DNA of 9,750 bases from positions 1-9,750 of the forward strand of contig JAUYDN010000138.1 of the NCBI GenBank assembly GCA_030691775.1, given 5' to 3'. Below are positions 1-6,046 of the stretch, piece by piece. The notes under the pieces are model-generated. The model was not told where the DNA came from and did not search any database. It saw only the letters and a program-made list of their open reading frames with translations. Made by a program: the position numbers and the translations under genes. Within the stretch, counting starts at the first letter, position 1; the number at the start of each line of letters is the position of its first letter. The stretch is from Dehalococcoidia bacterium (GTDB lineage: Bacteria; Chloroflexota; Dehalococcoidia; Dehalococcoidales; Fen-1064).

Positions 1-19
1 TATATTTTACCCATAGGGT
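1..19 (+). promoter_or_regulatory. Candidate higBA operator/promoter end
   Basis: A small palindrome ACCC-ATA-GGGT lies at 9-19, preceded by an AT-rich TATATTTT that could be a -10 element. HigA-type antitoxins usually bind palindromes at this position. The window starts here, so the -35 region cannot be seen, and the assignment is tentative. Confidence 0.3.
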
Positions 20-25
20 GTAAGG

Positions 26-322
26 GTGAATATCGAGTACTCGTCAAACCGGCTCGCCCGTGCTAGCGTGAGCATCTCGGAGGCCAGCCGGCTCTTCGGT
101 GTTCCAATCGGACGGAAGTACATTCAAAGGCTCGCTGTCCTGCGGGCAACGGATAAATTCACCCAGCTTTACGGGTTACAGGCGTTGCGATTGCACCCTT
201 TGAAAGGGAACCGTACAGGACAATACGCGTTAGCTCTTACGGGCAACTACCGGCTCATCATTGAAAAAGTCCGGGACGACACTGTAAGAATCCTGGATGT
301 GGAGGATTACCATGGTGACTAA
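26..322 (+). CDS. higB: HigB/RelE-type toxin of a toxin-antitoxin pair
   Basis: This is a 98-residue protein resembling HigB-type toxins, which are ribosome-dependent mRNA interferases of the RelE fold. The family-like part is the C-terminal half: LHPLKGNRTGQYAL, then the NYRLIIE strand and a closing VRILDVEDYHGD, matching the usual 'L..LKGdr.GqwSv.l...yRliF' plus 'V.i..vedyH' pattern. The start is GTG at 26; an in-frame TAG at 14-16 rules out a longer protein, and AGGG at about 15-18 can serve as ribosome binding site. Its end overlaps the antitoxin gene by 11 nt if that gene starts at 312, as usual for higBA, where the toxin comes first. The alternative name RelE/ParE-family toxin is possible; toxin activity is inferred from family and pairing. 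Confidence 0.85.
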   Translation: MNIEYSSNRLARASVSISEASRLFGVPIGRKYIQRLAVLRATDKFTQLYGLQALRLHPLKGNRTGQYALALTGNYRLIIEKVRDDTVRILDVEDYHGD

Positions 323-599
323 GACGGATGCTTACCCCGATGTCGCTATCCCTCCCGGGGAGTACCTCGCGGAGGAGAGCAAAGCGCGACATATCACGCA
401 AAAAGAACTGGCGAGACGAATGGGAAGACCACTGAATGCGATTAATGAAATTATTAACGGTAAAAAAGCTATTACAGCCGAGACGGCTTTGCATCTTGAG
501 AAAGCCATGCCCGAAATACCAGCACGGTTCTGGCTGAACCTCGAGAGCGATTATCAGCTTACCAGGGCATTGCTCAAACAACGTGCTAAAGTAACGTAA
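312..599 (+). CDS. higA: HigA-type XRE-family antitoxin
   Basis: This 95-residue protein belongs to the HigA addiction-module antidote family. It opens with the characteristic 'P..PGE.L.EE' segment (IPPGEYLAEES) and continues into an XRE helix-turn-helix: QKELARRMGRP as the first helices, then AINEIINGKKAITAETAL as turn and recognition helix. The RFWLNLESDYQL segment is also typical of HigA. It should bind and neutralise the upstream toxin and repress the shared promoter. An ATG at 297 would add five residues, but the GGAGG at 301-305 lies six bases before the ATG at 312, which decides the start. The reading frame overlaps the toxin gene by 11 nt, implying translational coupling. Length is normal for the family. 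Confidence 0.9.
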   Translation: MVTKTDAYPDVAIPPGEYLAEESKARHITQKELARRMGRPLNAINEIINGKKAITAETALHLEKAMPEIPARFWLNLESDYQLTRALLKQRAKVT

Positions 600-903
600 C
601 GGTTCCGTTCGATTCGACCTGGTTATAACAACCCTGAGGTATGCATCTATTATCCATCCACGGGAAACAATATCCCCCCTTTGGCTTTGCCTCAAAAGTC
701 GAATGACCTTGTTACCCTGACCCCATCTGGTGGGGAGAAAGGGGGGAGTTGACTATTGAAATTTGTGATTTGGACTTTTTCTCTAAAAGGGTCTCCGTGC
801 CTACTGAGTAGGTGCTGGAGATTCTTCGTTCTCCCGATGCTTCGTACCGAAACATCGGGGCTCAGAATGACATTCGGGCAACGCCCCCTTGTAACGGGGG
901 AGG
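600..903. repeat. Intergenic region with palindromic repeats
   Basis: This 304-base gap has no convincing gene. It holds several short hairpins: CCCCA/TGGGG at 721-735, CCCGATG/CATCGGG at 833-859, and CCCCC/GGGGG at 884-900. The stretch 818-872 starts with GAGATTCT and ends with AGAATGACA, the same terminal motif seen in repeats elsewhere in the window. The 884-900 hairpin lies just past the stop of the minus-strand membrane-protein gene and could aid termination, but no T-tract follows it. Confidence 0.5.
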
Positions 904-1929
904 TTATGCCATCCGTACGCCCGACTTCGTCCCGCCTCTTCCCCGGAAAAACCCCACCAGCCGGTATAACTGCACGGCAAGCATCGCCATCAAGAGCTTG
1001 GGTACAATCAACCAGAAAGCATTCAGTCCCAGCGCCATGTAAAGCGCCGGGTCCTCCACCATGCTGTGATTGATGCCGATGGAGATGTGCAATCGCTCCA
1101 GCTCCGAACGTGTAAGCGCACCCTGCCGGCTCTTTTCCAGGATAACGGCGCTACCGTAAGTCAGCCCGAAAATGACCGCCGTCACCCACAGTACCGAGGT
1201 GCGGTCGCTCAAGCCTAAGAGCTTCATAAACGGCCGGAAAAAGCGGTAGAGATACACGTCCCACCCCAGCCAGGCAAGGCATTCCAGCAGGACCATTATC
1301 GCCATGATAATACCGAATATTTTGAGCAACATCAGGCCGGTATCCAGCGCCCAGCCGGAAAGCATCCGCAAGAACGGCTCCTGCGCTTTTGCCACGGTCG
1401 TGCTGGCGACGCTGGTGGTGGTATCACCCAGGAAAAACGAGATGACCAGCACCGTGGCCACGGCGGCAACCAGGCGGATGAGCGCCATTTTCATCCCGTT
1501 CATGCCCGACTTGTGCTGGATGATTGCCTCCGAGATTATCGCGTGGGCGATGAGGCTGAAGACGGCTATCATCGTCATCTGGGCAGGGCTGAAGGGCACC
1601 ACCGCCAGGATAGCGATGACCGCATAGACATTGATGAAAATGCCGTTCAGGATGGGGAACGCCGCTTCGCTGGGGAGATTGATAAGCCGCATGGCGGGCT
1701 CCAGGATAAAGTTGAGTTTATAAAGCCAGCCGCTCCACACCAGTAGTGCCACCGCCAGCGAGACCGGCACGAGAATCCGTGTCATCCAGAGGAAGTTCTT
1801 CCAGCCTTTTCTCAAGCCGGCGCGCACGCCCTGGCGCAATCGCTCTTTAACGGAGTCAGCACCGGGGGAGACGAATGATTGATGGGTATTCACAGATAGA
1901 GGGGAGGTTTTCCTGTTACGCGAAGACAT
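904..1929 (-). CDS. Gate/nucleoside-recognition domain membrane protein
   Basis: This is a 341-residue integral membrane protein of the nucleoside-recognition (Gate) domain family, which includes spore-maturation SpmA/SpmB-like proteins and gating regions of nucleoside transporters. A basic N-terminus of about 48 residues precedes hydrophobic segments at roughly 51-69, 97-113, 116-135, 149-168, 198-220, 246-264 and 299-325. Two Gate-like repeats are visible: about 84-113 (NLPSEAAFPILNG...) and about 238-268 (GLSDRTSVLWVT...GLTYGSAVILEKSR). The substrate cannot be read from the sequence and a transport role is only inferred. The start is uncertain: no good ribosome binding site precedes the ATG at 1929, and a downstream start is possible. 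A candidate promoter lies at 1977-2006. The stop is TAA. Confidence 0.75.
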   Translation of the reverse strand: MSSRNRKTSPLSVNTHQSFVSPGADSVKERLRQGVRAGLRKGWKNFLWMTRILVPVSLAVALLVWSGWLYKLNFILEPAMRLINLPSEAAFPILNGIFINVYAVIAILAVVPFSPAQMTMIAVFSLIAHAIISEAIIQHKSGMNGMKMALIRLVAAVATVLVISFFLGDTTTSVASTTVAKAQEPFLRMLSGWALDTGLMLLKIFGIIMAIMVLLECLAWLGWDVYLYRFFRPFMKLLGLSDRTSVLWVTAVIFGLTYGSAVILEKSRQGALTRSELERLHISIGINHSMVEDPALYMALGLNAFWLIVPKLLMAMLAVQLYRLVGFFRGRGGTKSGVRMA

Positions 1930-1976
1930 GTAGTTTGTGGTTCAACTTTCTTGGACATCATCGGGCAACTTACTCC

Positions 1977-2006
1977 AGTATAGCGGTTGGTTCGTGAGTG
2001 AGACAA
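1977..2006 (-). promoter_or_regulatory. Candidate sigma-70 promoter for the Gate-domain gene
   Basis: On the minus strand TTGTCT (2001-2006) and TATACT (1977-1982) are separated by 18 bp, matching the -35/-10 consensus at 4/6 and 5/6 positions. Predicted transcription would begin near 1970, leaving a leader of about 40 nt. The site is in the gap after the radical-SAM gene stop, so the two minus-strand genes need not be one operon. Confidence 0.45.
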
Positions 2007-2025
2007 GAAAAGGCGGCTTTGCCGG

Positions 2026-3276
2026 TCACTCTACACGGAACAAGTAGGAACTGGAGAGCGCTGGGTCGCCACAGCAGGACTTGTACTTGCGACTGCTACC
2101 GCAGGGACAAAACTCATTCCGTCCCGGTATCCTGCCTGAGTTCGCCGATTGCCAGTCCAGATAACGGCGGTAGTTGCGCAACCGTTCCCCCAGCAACTGA
2201 ATCCTTCCAGAAGCGTGAGCAAAAAGCGTTTTGTAGCTCTCGCAGAAATAAGTCGGAGCACTGACCGCTACAGACAAACGGTTGCGCGGACACTCACCTT
2301 TGCAGAGCTTTAGCCACTCGCACGCCTGGCAAGCCGGGGGTAAAGGCTGTTTCCGCCCGATGAACTGCCTGCGTTTCTCTCCTTCTACCATCCCTTTCAA
2401 AGAATCCCGGTATATGTTGCCTGACTGCCACTCCCGATGGATGTAAAAATCACAGGGGAAGACATCGCCGTTAGCTTCCACCACGATGCCGGAATCGCAA
2501 GATTCACCATGCACACAGAGGTCGTTATTCAGACCGAGGAATGATTGCAGGAGATTGTCAAAAATACGGATTGAAGCGACCGGAATTCCGTTCCCATACC
2601 AGCCATCGAATAACTCGACCAGGAGCCGTCCGTATTCCTCGGGGTTGACCAGGTAAGCGGCTGTCTTATCTGGCTCCGTTGACTGGAAGTTCATCGCGGG
2701 AATAAATTGCAGGTAGTTCAGACCTTCATTACGGAAAAACCGCATCAAGTCGCCAGCCTGCCTGACGTTATGGGGTCCTACCACGCAAAGGATGTTGAGG
2801 TCGACTTTGTGCTTGCGGAGTGCGTCGATGCTCGCCATTACCCGCCGGAACGAGCCGTGTCCGCCCCGGTCCTTACGTACCATATCGTGAATCTCCTGCG
2901 GACCGTCCAGGCTCACCCCCACCAGAAACCGATACGCGGCAAAGAACTCCGCCCACCTGTCATCGAGCAGAACAGCGTTGGTCTGGACGGCGTTGCTGAT
3001 GACCGTAGGAGGGTGTGCATACTTCGCCTCCAATTCCGCCACCCCGCGAAAGAAGTCCAGCCCCGCCAGCGTCGGCTCGCCGCCCTGCCAGCTCAGGTTC
3101 GCCTGGTGGGCATCTGCAATATAGTCCATATACACCGGGAAAAACCGCTCCAGAAGAGACAGGTCGATGCGACGCTGTAAACGCTCGCCTTCCAGCGATT
3201 GACGGTAATAGCAATAACCGCAATCCAGGTTGCAGTCGGAGGAGACGGTCTTGAACATGACATTGAGTGGCGGCAT
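2026..3276 (-). CDS. Anaerobic sulfatase-maturase-type radical SAM/SPASM enzyme with SEC-C tail
   Basis: This 416-residue enzyme closely follows anaerobic sulfatase-maturating enzymes (anSME), which oxidise a Cys or Ser of a sulfatase to formylglycine. The radical-SAM cluster motif CX3CX2C is at C15, C19 and C22, with the GGEP motif at 65-68. The SPASM cysteines are at about C254, C260, C275, C316, C319, C325, C329 and C345. The D276 after C275 (PCDFY) corresponds to the catalytic Asp of characterised anSMEs. The C-terminus adds a SEC-C zinc-binding motif (C390, C392, C401, C402). An in-frame ATG at 3345 exists, but it lies inside a palindromic repeat; MPPLNVMFKT at 3276 matches the family's N-terminus, so I start there. 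No sulfatase gene is in the window, so its target may be elsewhere or different. The stop is TGA. Confidence 0.88.
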   Translation of the reverse strand: MPPLNVMFKTVSSDCNLDCGYCYYRQSLEGERLQRRIDLSLLERFFPVYMDYIADAHQANLSWQGGEPTLAGLDFFRGVAELEAKYAHPPTVISNAVQTNAVLLDDRWAEFFAAYRFLVGVSLDGPQEIHDMVRKDRGGHGSFRRVMASIDALRKHKVDLNILCVVGPHNVRQAGDLMRFFRNEGLNYLQFIPAMNFQSTEPDKTAAYLVNPEEYGRLLVELFDGWYGNGIPVASIRIFDNLLQSFLGLNNDLCVHGESCDSGIVVEANGDVFPCDFYIHREWQSGNIYRDSLKGMVEGEKRRQFIGRKQPLPPACQACEWLKLCKGECPRNRLSVAVSAPTYFCESYKTLFAHASGRIQLLGERLRNYRRYLDWQSANSGRIPGRNEFCPCGSSRKYKSCCGDPALSSSYLFRVE

Positions 3277-3294
3277 ATTATTCTTCTCGTGTCT

Positions 3295-3345
3295 GGATTC
3301 CCGCTCCCGTATCGTAGTACGGGACAAGCTGCGCGGGAATGACAT
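3295..3345. repeat. Palindromic GGATTCCCGC...GCGGGAATGACA repeat
   Basis: ATTCCCGC at 3297-3304 pairs with GCGGGAAT at 3333-3340, and an inner CCCGTA/TACGGG (3306-3311/3318-3323) gives a second stem. A related copy is at 5720-5769. The element sits between the maturase start and the operon promoter. Confidence 0.7.
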
Positions 3346-3393
3346 TCAGGGTTAGCTTCATCATAACACCGGCTCGGTAAGTGTCTCAATTAA

Positions 3394-3422
3394 TTGACAT
3401 CACCCTCCGTAATTTGTAAACT
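3394..3422 (+). promoter_or_regulatory. Sigma-70-like promoter of the amidohydrolase-selenoprotein operon
   Basis: A perfect TTGACA at 3394-3399 is followed after 17 bp by TAAACT at 3417-3422 (4/6 match to the -10 consensus). Transcription is predicted near 3429. A strong ribosome binding site, GGGGAG at 3444-3449, lies seven bases before the ATG at 3457. Confidence 0.65.
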
Positions 3423-3456
3423 CTAGCTAATACATTTCCGGATGGGGAGCCAATAA

Positions 3457-4383
3457 ATGATTATCGATGTCCATTACCATTTCATGCGCCTGCCTGCGGA
3501 TGAAGCTACAGCCCGCACCATGCTCAGCCACCTGCTGGATGACGCCGCTCGTACCGGCTACAGCAAACCTATCGACCAGGTACTGCCGGCATACCGCGAC
3601 CTGATGGACGACACTGAGTGTGACAAGCTCGTCCGGCGGATGGCGGCGGATGGTATCGATATCACGGTTGTCTGCGTGGTGGACAATACCGCGATGGGTC
3701 TCGCGGATGAGCGTGTCCTGCGCATCAACGAGCTTTGCGCTAACGCTGTCGCCAAACACCCCGGCAAGCTCATTGCCCTGGCTGGCATCGACCCGCGCCG
3801 TCCGAACGCTCCCGCCCTCCTTCGCAAGTGCCTCACTGAATATAAGATGGGCGGTTTAAAATGGCATCCGGATAACGGCTACTACCCGAACAGCAAGGAA
3901 GCCTATGCCGTGCTCGAGGTGTTGAACGAGTTCGGGTTGCCGTTGCTCACCCACTGCAGTCCCCTGCCGGGTTCCAAAGCCAAGTTCGCCCATCCTATCC
4001 ACCTCGATGACATCGCCGCCGACTTCCCCAGGCTGGAGATTATTGCCGCGCACATGGGGCACCTCTGGTGGCACGACTGGGCGGCACTGGCGCAGTTCAA
4101 GCCGAACATCTCCGGCGATATGGCGATGTGGCAGTTAATCGCCGTTGCCCGCCCTGCCATTTTCCGGCGCTATCTTCGGGAAATAATCGATAACATCGGT
4201 CCCCACCAGATTCTCTGGGCGACGGATGGTCCCGTCTTCGAGCCGCTGGTTTCCGCCCGGCAGTTCATCGGAATCATGAAAAGCCTCACGCAGAAATCAG
4301 CCGATGGCATCGTGTTCACACCGGCGGAAGTTGATGCGATTCTGGGTGGCAATGCCGCCCGGGTGTTTAAGCTGAATAGATAG
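3457..4383 (+). CDS. Amidohydrolase family 2 (ACMSD-like) metal-dependent hydrolase
   Basis: This 308-residue protein belongs to the amidohydrolase-2 (COG2159) branch of the amidohydrolase superfamily, TIM-barrel enzymes that hydrolyse or decarboxylate small carboxylated substrates with a bound metal. The metal ligands are visible in order: HxH at H6/H8 (DVHYHF), H166 (LLTHCSP), H199 (AAHMGH) and D257 (WATDGP). The segment GLKWHP (133-138) is the usual strand near the barrel centre. Length is normal and the protein is cytoplasmic, with no signal peptide. GGGGAG at 3444-3449 supports the ATG start. It is the first gene of an operon: its TAG stop overlaps the ribosome binding site of the next gene, which starts 11 bases downstream. 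The substrate cannot be told from the sequence. Confidence 0.85.
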   Translation: MIIDVHYHFMRLPADEATARTMLSHLLDDAARTGYSKPIDQVLPAYRDLMDDTECDKLVRRMAADGIDITVVCVVDNTAMGLADERVLRINELCANAVAKHPGKLIALAGIDPRRPNAPALLRKCLTEYKMGGLKWHPDNGYYPNSKEAYAVLEVLNEFGLPLLTHCSPLPGSKAKFAHPIHLDDIAADFPRLEIIAAHMGHLWWHDWAALAQFKPNISGDMAMWQLIAVARPAIFRRYLREIIDNIGPHQILWATDGPVFEPLVSARQFIGIMKSLTQKSADGIVFTPAEVDAILGGNAARVFKLNR

Positions 4384-4394
4384 GAGACACTGAA

Positions 4395-4877
4395 ATGAAT
4401 CTGAAGATGACCCTGGAAGAAGCAGAGCGCCGCGCTTACGAACTGATGCGGTCCGGCTACCACTGAGGTCCCAGCGTCCTGCAAGTTATGTGGGAATCCT
4501 CTGAGCTGGGCAGCGAAGACCTGCTCTGGTCGGCAACCAACTTCATGGGGGGCATCGCCGGGCAGAGAGACGCCGTTTGTGGCGCAGTATCCGGCGCGGC
4601 TGTGTACCTCGGCCTGCGCCACCGGGTCCCGTTAGTTGATAAAGAACGTGCCGATAAAGCGCGCTGGCTATCACGGGCGCAAATGAGCGATGTCGTCCTG
4701 AGTTTTTCCAGGCAGTACGGTAGCATCACCTGTGGCGCTCTGGTCGGCATCGATTTTAGCGACCCGGTAGCCGTGCAACGTTACCGCGATTCCGGTCAGT
4801 GGCTGACGAAATGCACCGGCTATGTTCAGTTCATCATCGAGAAGCTGTACGAACTGGAAGCAAAACAAGGTACATGA
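4395..4877 (+). CDS. C-GCAxxG-C-C family redox protein, probable selenoprotein (Sec24 at in-frame TGA)
   Basis: Read through one in-frame TGA at 4464-4466, this gene encodes 160 residues, the usual size for the C_GCAxxG_C_C family (TIGR01909), putative redox proteins with four conserved cysteines. The three later cysteines are present: C75 in VCGAVSGA (the CGAxxG motif), C117 in GSITCGALVG and C139 in TKCTGYV. The first conserved Cys, which follows a GY/GH-type segment, is replaced by the TGA codon at residue 24 (SGYH-U-GPSVLQ). Substitution of this Cys by selenocysteine is reported for the family, as I recall. A stem-loop at 4477-4495 fits a bacterial SECIS. AGGAGA at 4382-4387 is a good ribosome binding site for ATG 4395. 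A standard caller would give only 4488-4877, whose ATG has no ribosome binding site. A nonsense mutation or sequence error is the alternative. Confidence 0.78.
4464..4495 (+). promoter_or_regulatory. Candidate bacterial SECIS element 1 (UGA plus stem-loop)
   Basis: Downstream of the TGA (4464-4466) a seven-pair stem forms between TCCTGCA (4477-4483) and TGTGGGA (4489-4495), with two G-U wobbles, closing a five-base loop AGUUA. The loop G (4485) followed by U is separated from the UGA by 18 nt, about the spacing of the apical GU in the E. coli fdhF SECIS. Such a hairpin would recruit SelB with Sec-tRNA. It rests on hand folding only. Confidence 0.6.
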
Positions 4878-5536
4878 GACGTCTGTTAAGATTGCTACCC
4901 GCATTGTTGATTACGCCGCTCGTGTTTTTGGCGCTGATGCCGGCGCAACCCGTCTCCGCAGGCTGACCGGGCTCTGAATTCAAGCTGACGGTCGATGTCA
5001 GCCCGGTCGGTGGCGGCACGGTTAAGGTGGGCGATACAGCCTTGACGGCTTACCCATCGGTACATACCATTCTCGCCAACGAGATGGTACAGCTCACCGC
5101 GATGCCGAAAAGAGGCTACCGTTTCACCGGCTGGAGCGGCAGTTCCACGGAGAAGACCGAAACTATCACCGTCACGATGACCTGTGACAAGACCTATACC
5201 GCCCATTTCATCGCCGTGAGACACCGTCTCAATACCACCGTCTCTCCGGCTACAGGTGGGGATATAATTCTTTTACCTCAGCAACCCGATGGGGGTTACG
5301 TGGAAGGGACGGTCGTTACCCTGCGCGCCAGACCTGCATCCGGCTACCACTTTAAAGAATGGTCGGGGGATGCCTCCGGTAAACACAGTGTCACCAGCTT
5401 GATTATCGACTCGGAGAAAACGGCTACCGCGACCTTCGTGGAGAACGAGGCTTTTAACCTGGTCTGGGTGCTCGGTGGAGCCGGAGTGCTGGTTGCGGGA
5501 ATGCTCATCTACACCATCGGCTTCCGGAGACGGTAA
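4874..5536 (+). CDS. Secreted, membrane-anchored protein with two InlB-like repeats and an in-frame TGA (possible Sec31)
   Basis: Read through a TGA at 4964-4966, this gene gives 220 residues. Residues 1-29 form a signal peptide (MRRLLRLL, a hydrophobic core, then AQPVSA). The TGA is codon 31 (VSAG-U-PGSEF), immediately before the mature domain. Two divergent InlB B-repeats follow, at about 35-114 and 116-191, each with the GGG/T-V-x-A-x-P...GYxFxxWSG...F signature. A C-terminal transmembrane helix (about 195-216) ends in RRR, so the repeats face outside. Its ATG overlaps the preceding stop (ATGA at 4874-4877), implying coupled translation. The TGA sits where a lipobox Cys (SAG-C) would be, or just after a signal-peptidase-I site. 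An SECIS-like hairpin follows. A nonsense mutation or a TGC/TGG-to-TGA error is the rival explanation. Without readthrough only a signal peptide would be made. Confidence 0.6.
4964..5008 (+). promoter_or_regulatory. Candidate bacterial SECIS element 2 (UGA plus stem-loop)
   Basis: After the TGA (4964-4966), GCTGAC (4984-4989) pairs perfectly with GTCAGC (4997-5002) around the loop GGUCGAU, whose first G lies 23 nt beyond the UGA. An outer stem of GACCGG (4965-4970) with CCGGTC (5003-5008) can stack below it. Alternatively, GACCGGGCT (4965-4973) pairs over nine bases with AGCCCGGTC (5000-5008), which excludes part of the inner stem. The GGUC loop recalls the apical loop of E. coli fdhF. Confidence 0.5.
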
Positions 5537-6046
5537 TTAATCCACGAACAGCTACGCGTACCCCTGGCACAATTGCCGATTCTAAGCCCTCGGAGGTTGT
5601 TTATTGTCATTCCTACGAAAATAGCGGAGCCCCCCCCAAAAAAAAATAAAATGTCATACCAGCCCTTCGTCAAGCTCAGGATAAACTCCGGCTGGTATCC
5701 AGAAGGTTAAAAAACGTATGGATTCCCGCTCGGAGCTTGCCCCGTACTGGATACGGGGGCGGGAATGACAAAAAAGAGTGGGTTTTTCATACTTGATGGT
5801 GCCGATGTAATCGGCATGATTGATTCTGAAGGAGTCCCGACAGGTCGGGACGAACTGAATGAATCCAGTTTCTCTGTAATCACCAGACTCTTCCCCCGAT
5901 TTCCATCGGGGTCAGTGACCGGTTTTAAACAAACACGAGCCGTCAGCCCAGTTGCTAAACGCTCTCAATACTTCCGATTGACACCTCATTTCCTTAATGG
6001 TATGTTGACTGTTAGATACCCATTTTTCAGAAAGAGGACTTTCGTC
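5537..6046. repeat. Repeat-rich intergenic region
   Basis: No convincing gene lies in these 510 bases. They hold, in order: a C8A9 homopolymer tract at 5630-5646; ATACCAGCC/GGCTGGTAT at 5656-5698; a GGATTCCCGC...GCGGGAATGACA palindrome at 5720-5769 with inner CCCCGTA/TACGGGG; TCCCGAC/GTCGGGA at 5835-5850; and CCCCGAT/ATCGGGG at 5894-5911. An open frame running through here into the TPR gene is fortuitous: it starts within a repeat and covers the TPR promoter. Confidence 0.7.
5978..6006 (+). promoter_or_regulatory. Sigma-70-like promoter of the TPR lipoprotein gene
   Basis: A perfect TTGACA (5978-5983) and TATGTT (6001-6006, 4/6 match) are spaced by 17 bp. The only nearby upstream ATG (6002) lies inside this -10 element, so translation most likely starts later, at TTG 6047. 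Confidence 0.55.

Noticed and set aside
258..695. Minus-strand 145-residue open frame opposite the toxin-antitoxin pair
   Set aside because: It is antisense to higA with no recognisable domain or ribosome binding site, and it extends into repeat DNA.
600..903. CRISPR array suggested by the many short palindromes in gaps
   Set aside because: The repeats are not regularly spaced, differ in length and sequence, and no cas gene is present.
3277..3345. Extra 23 N-terminal residues of the radical-SAM enzyme
   Set aside because: They are encoded by the GGATTCCCGC/GCGGGAATGACA repeat, and the family's N-terminus starts at MPPLN.
4488..4877. A separate 129-residue gene starting at ATG 4488
   Set aside because: That ATG has no ribosome binding site, lies in the candidate SECIS hairpin and would lack the N-terminal helix and first redox residue of the family. 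The upstream ATG 4395 has a good ribosome binding site in the same frame.
4464..4966. Global reassignment of UGA (for example to Gly or Trp) to explain both in-frame TGAs
   Set aside because: TGA ends the radical-SAM gene right after its SEC-C motif (2026-2028) and ends the C-GCAxxG-C-C gene at the expected length (4875-4877). Tryptophan is encoded by TGG throughout, and the other genes have no in-frame TGA.
5765..6046. N-terminal 94 residues of the long open frame that includes the TPR protein
   Set aside because: The frame begins inside a palindromic repeat, runs through further hairpins and a promoter, and has no domain-like content; a normal lipoprotein signal peptide starts only after 6047.
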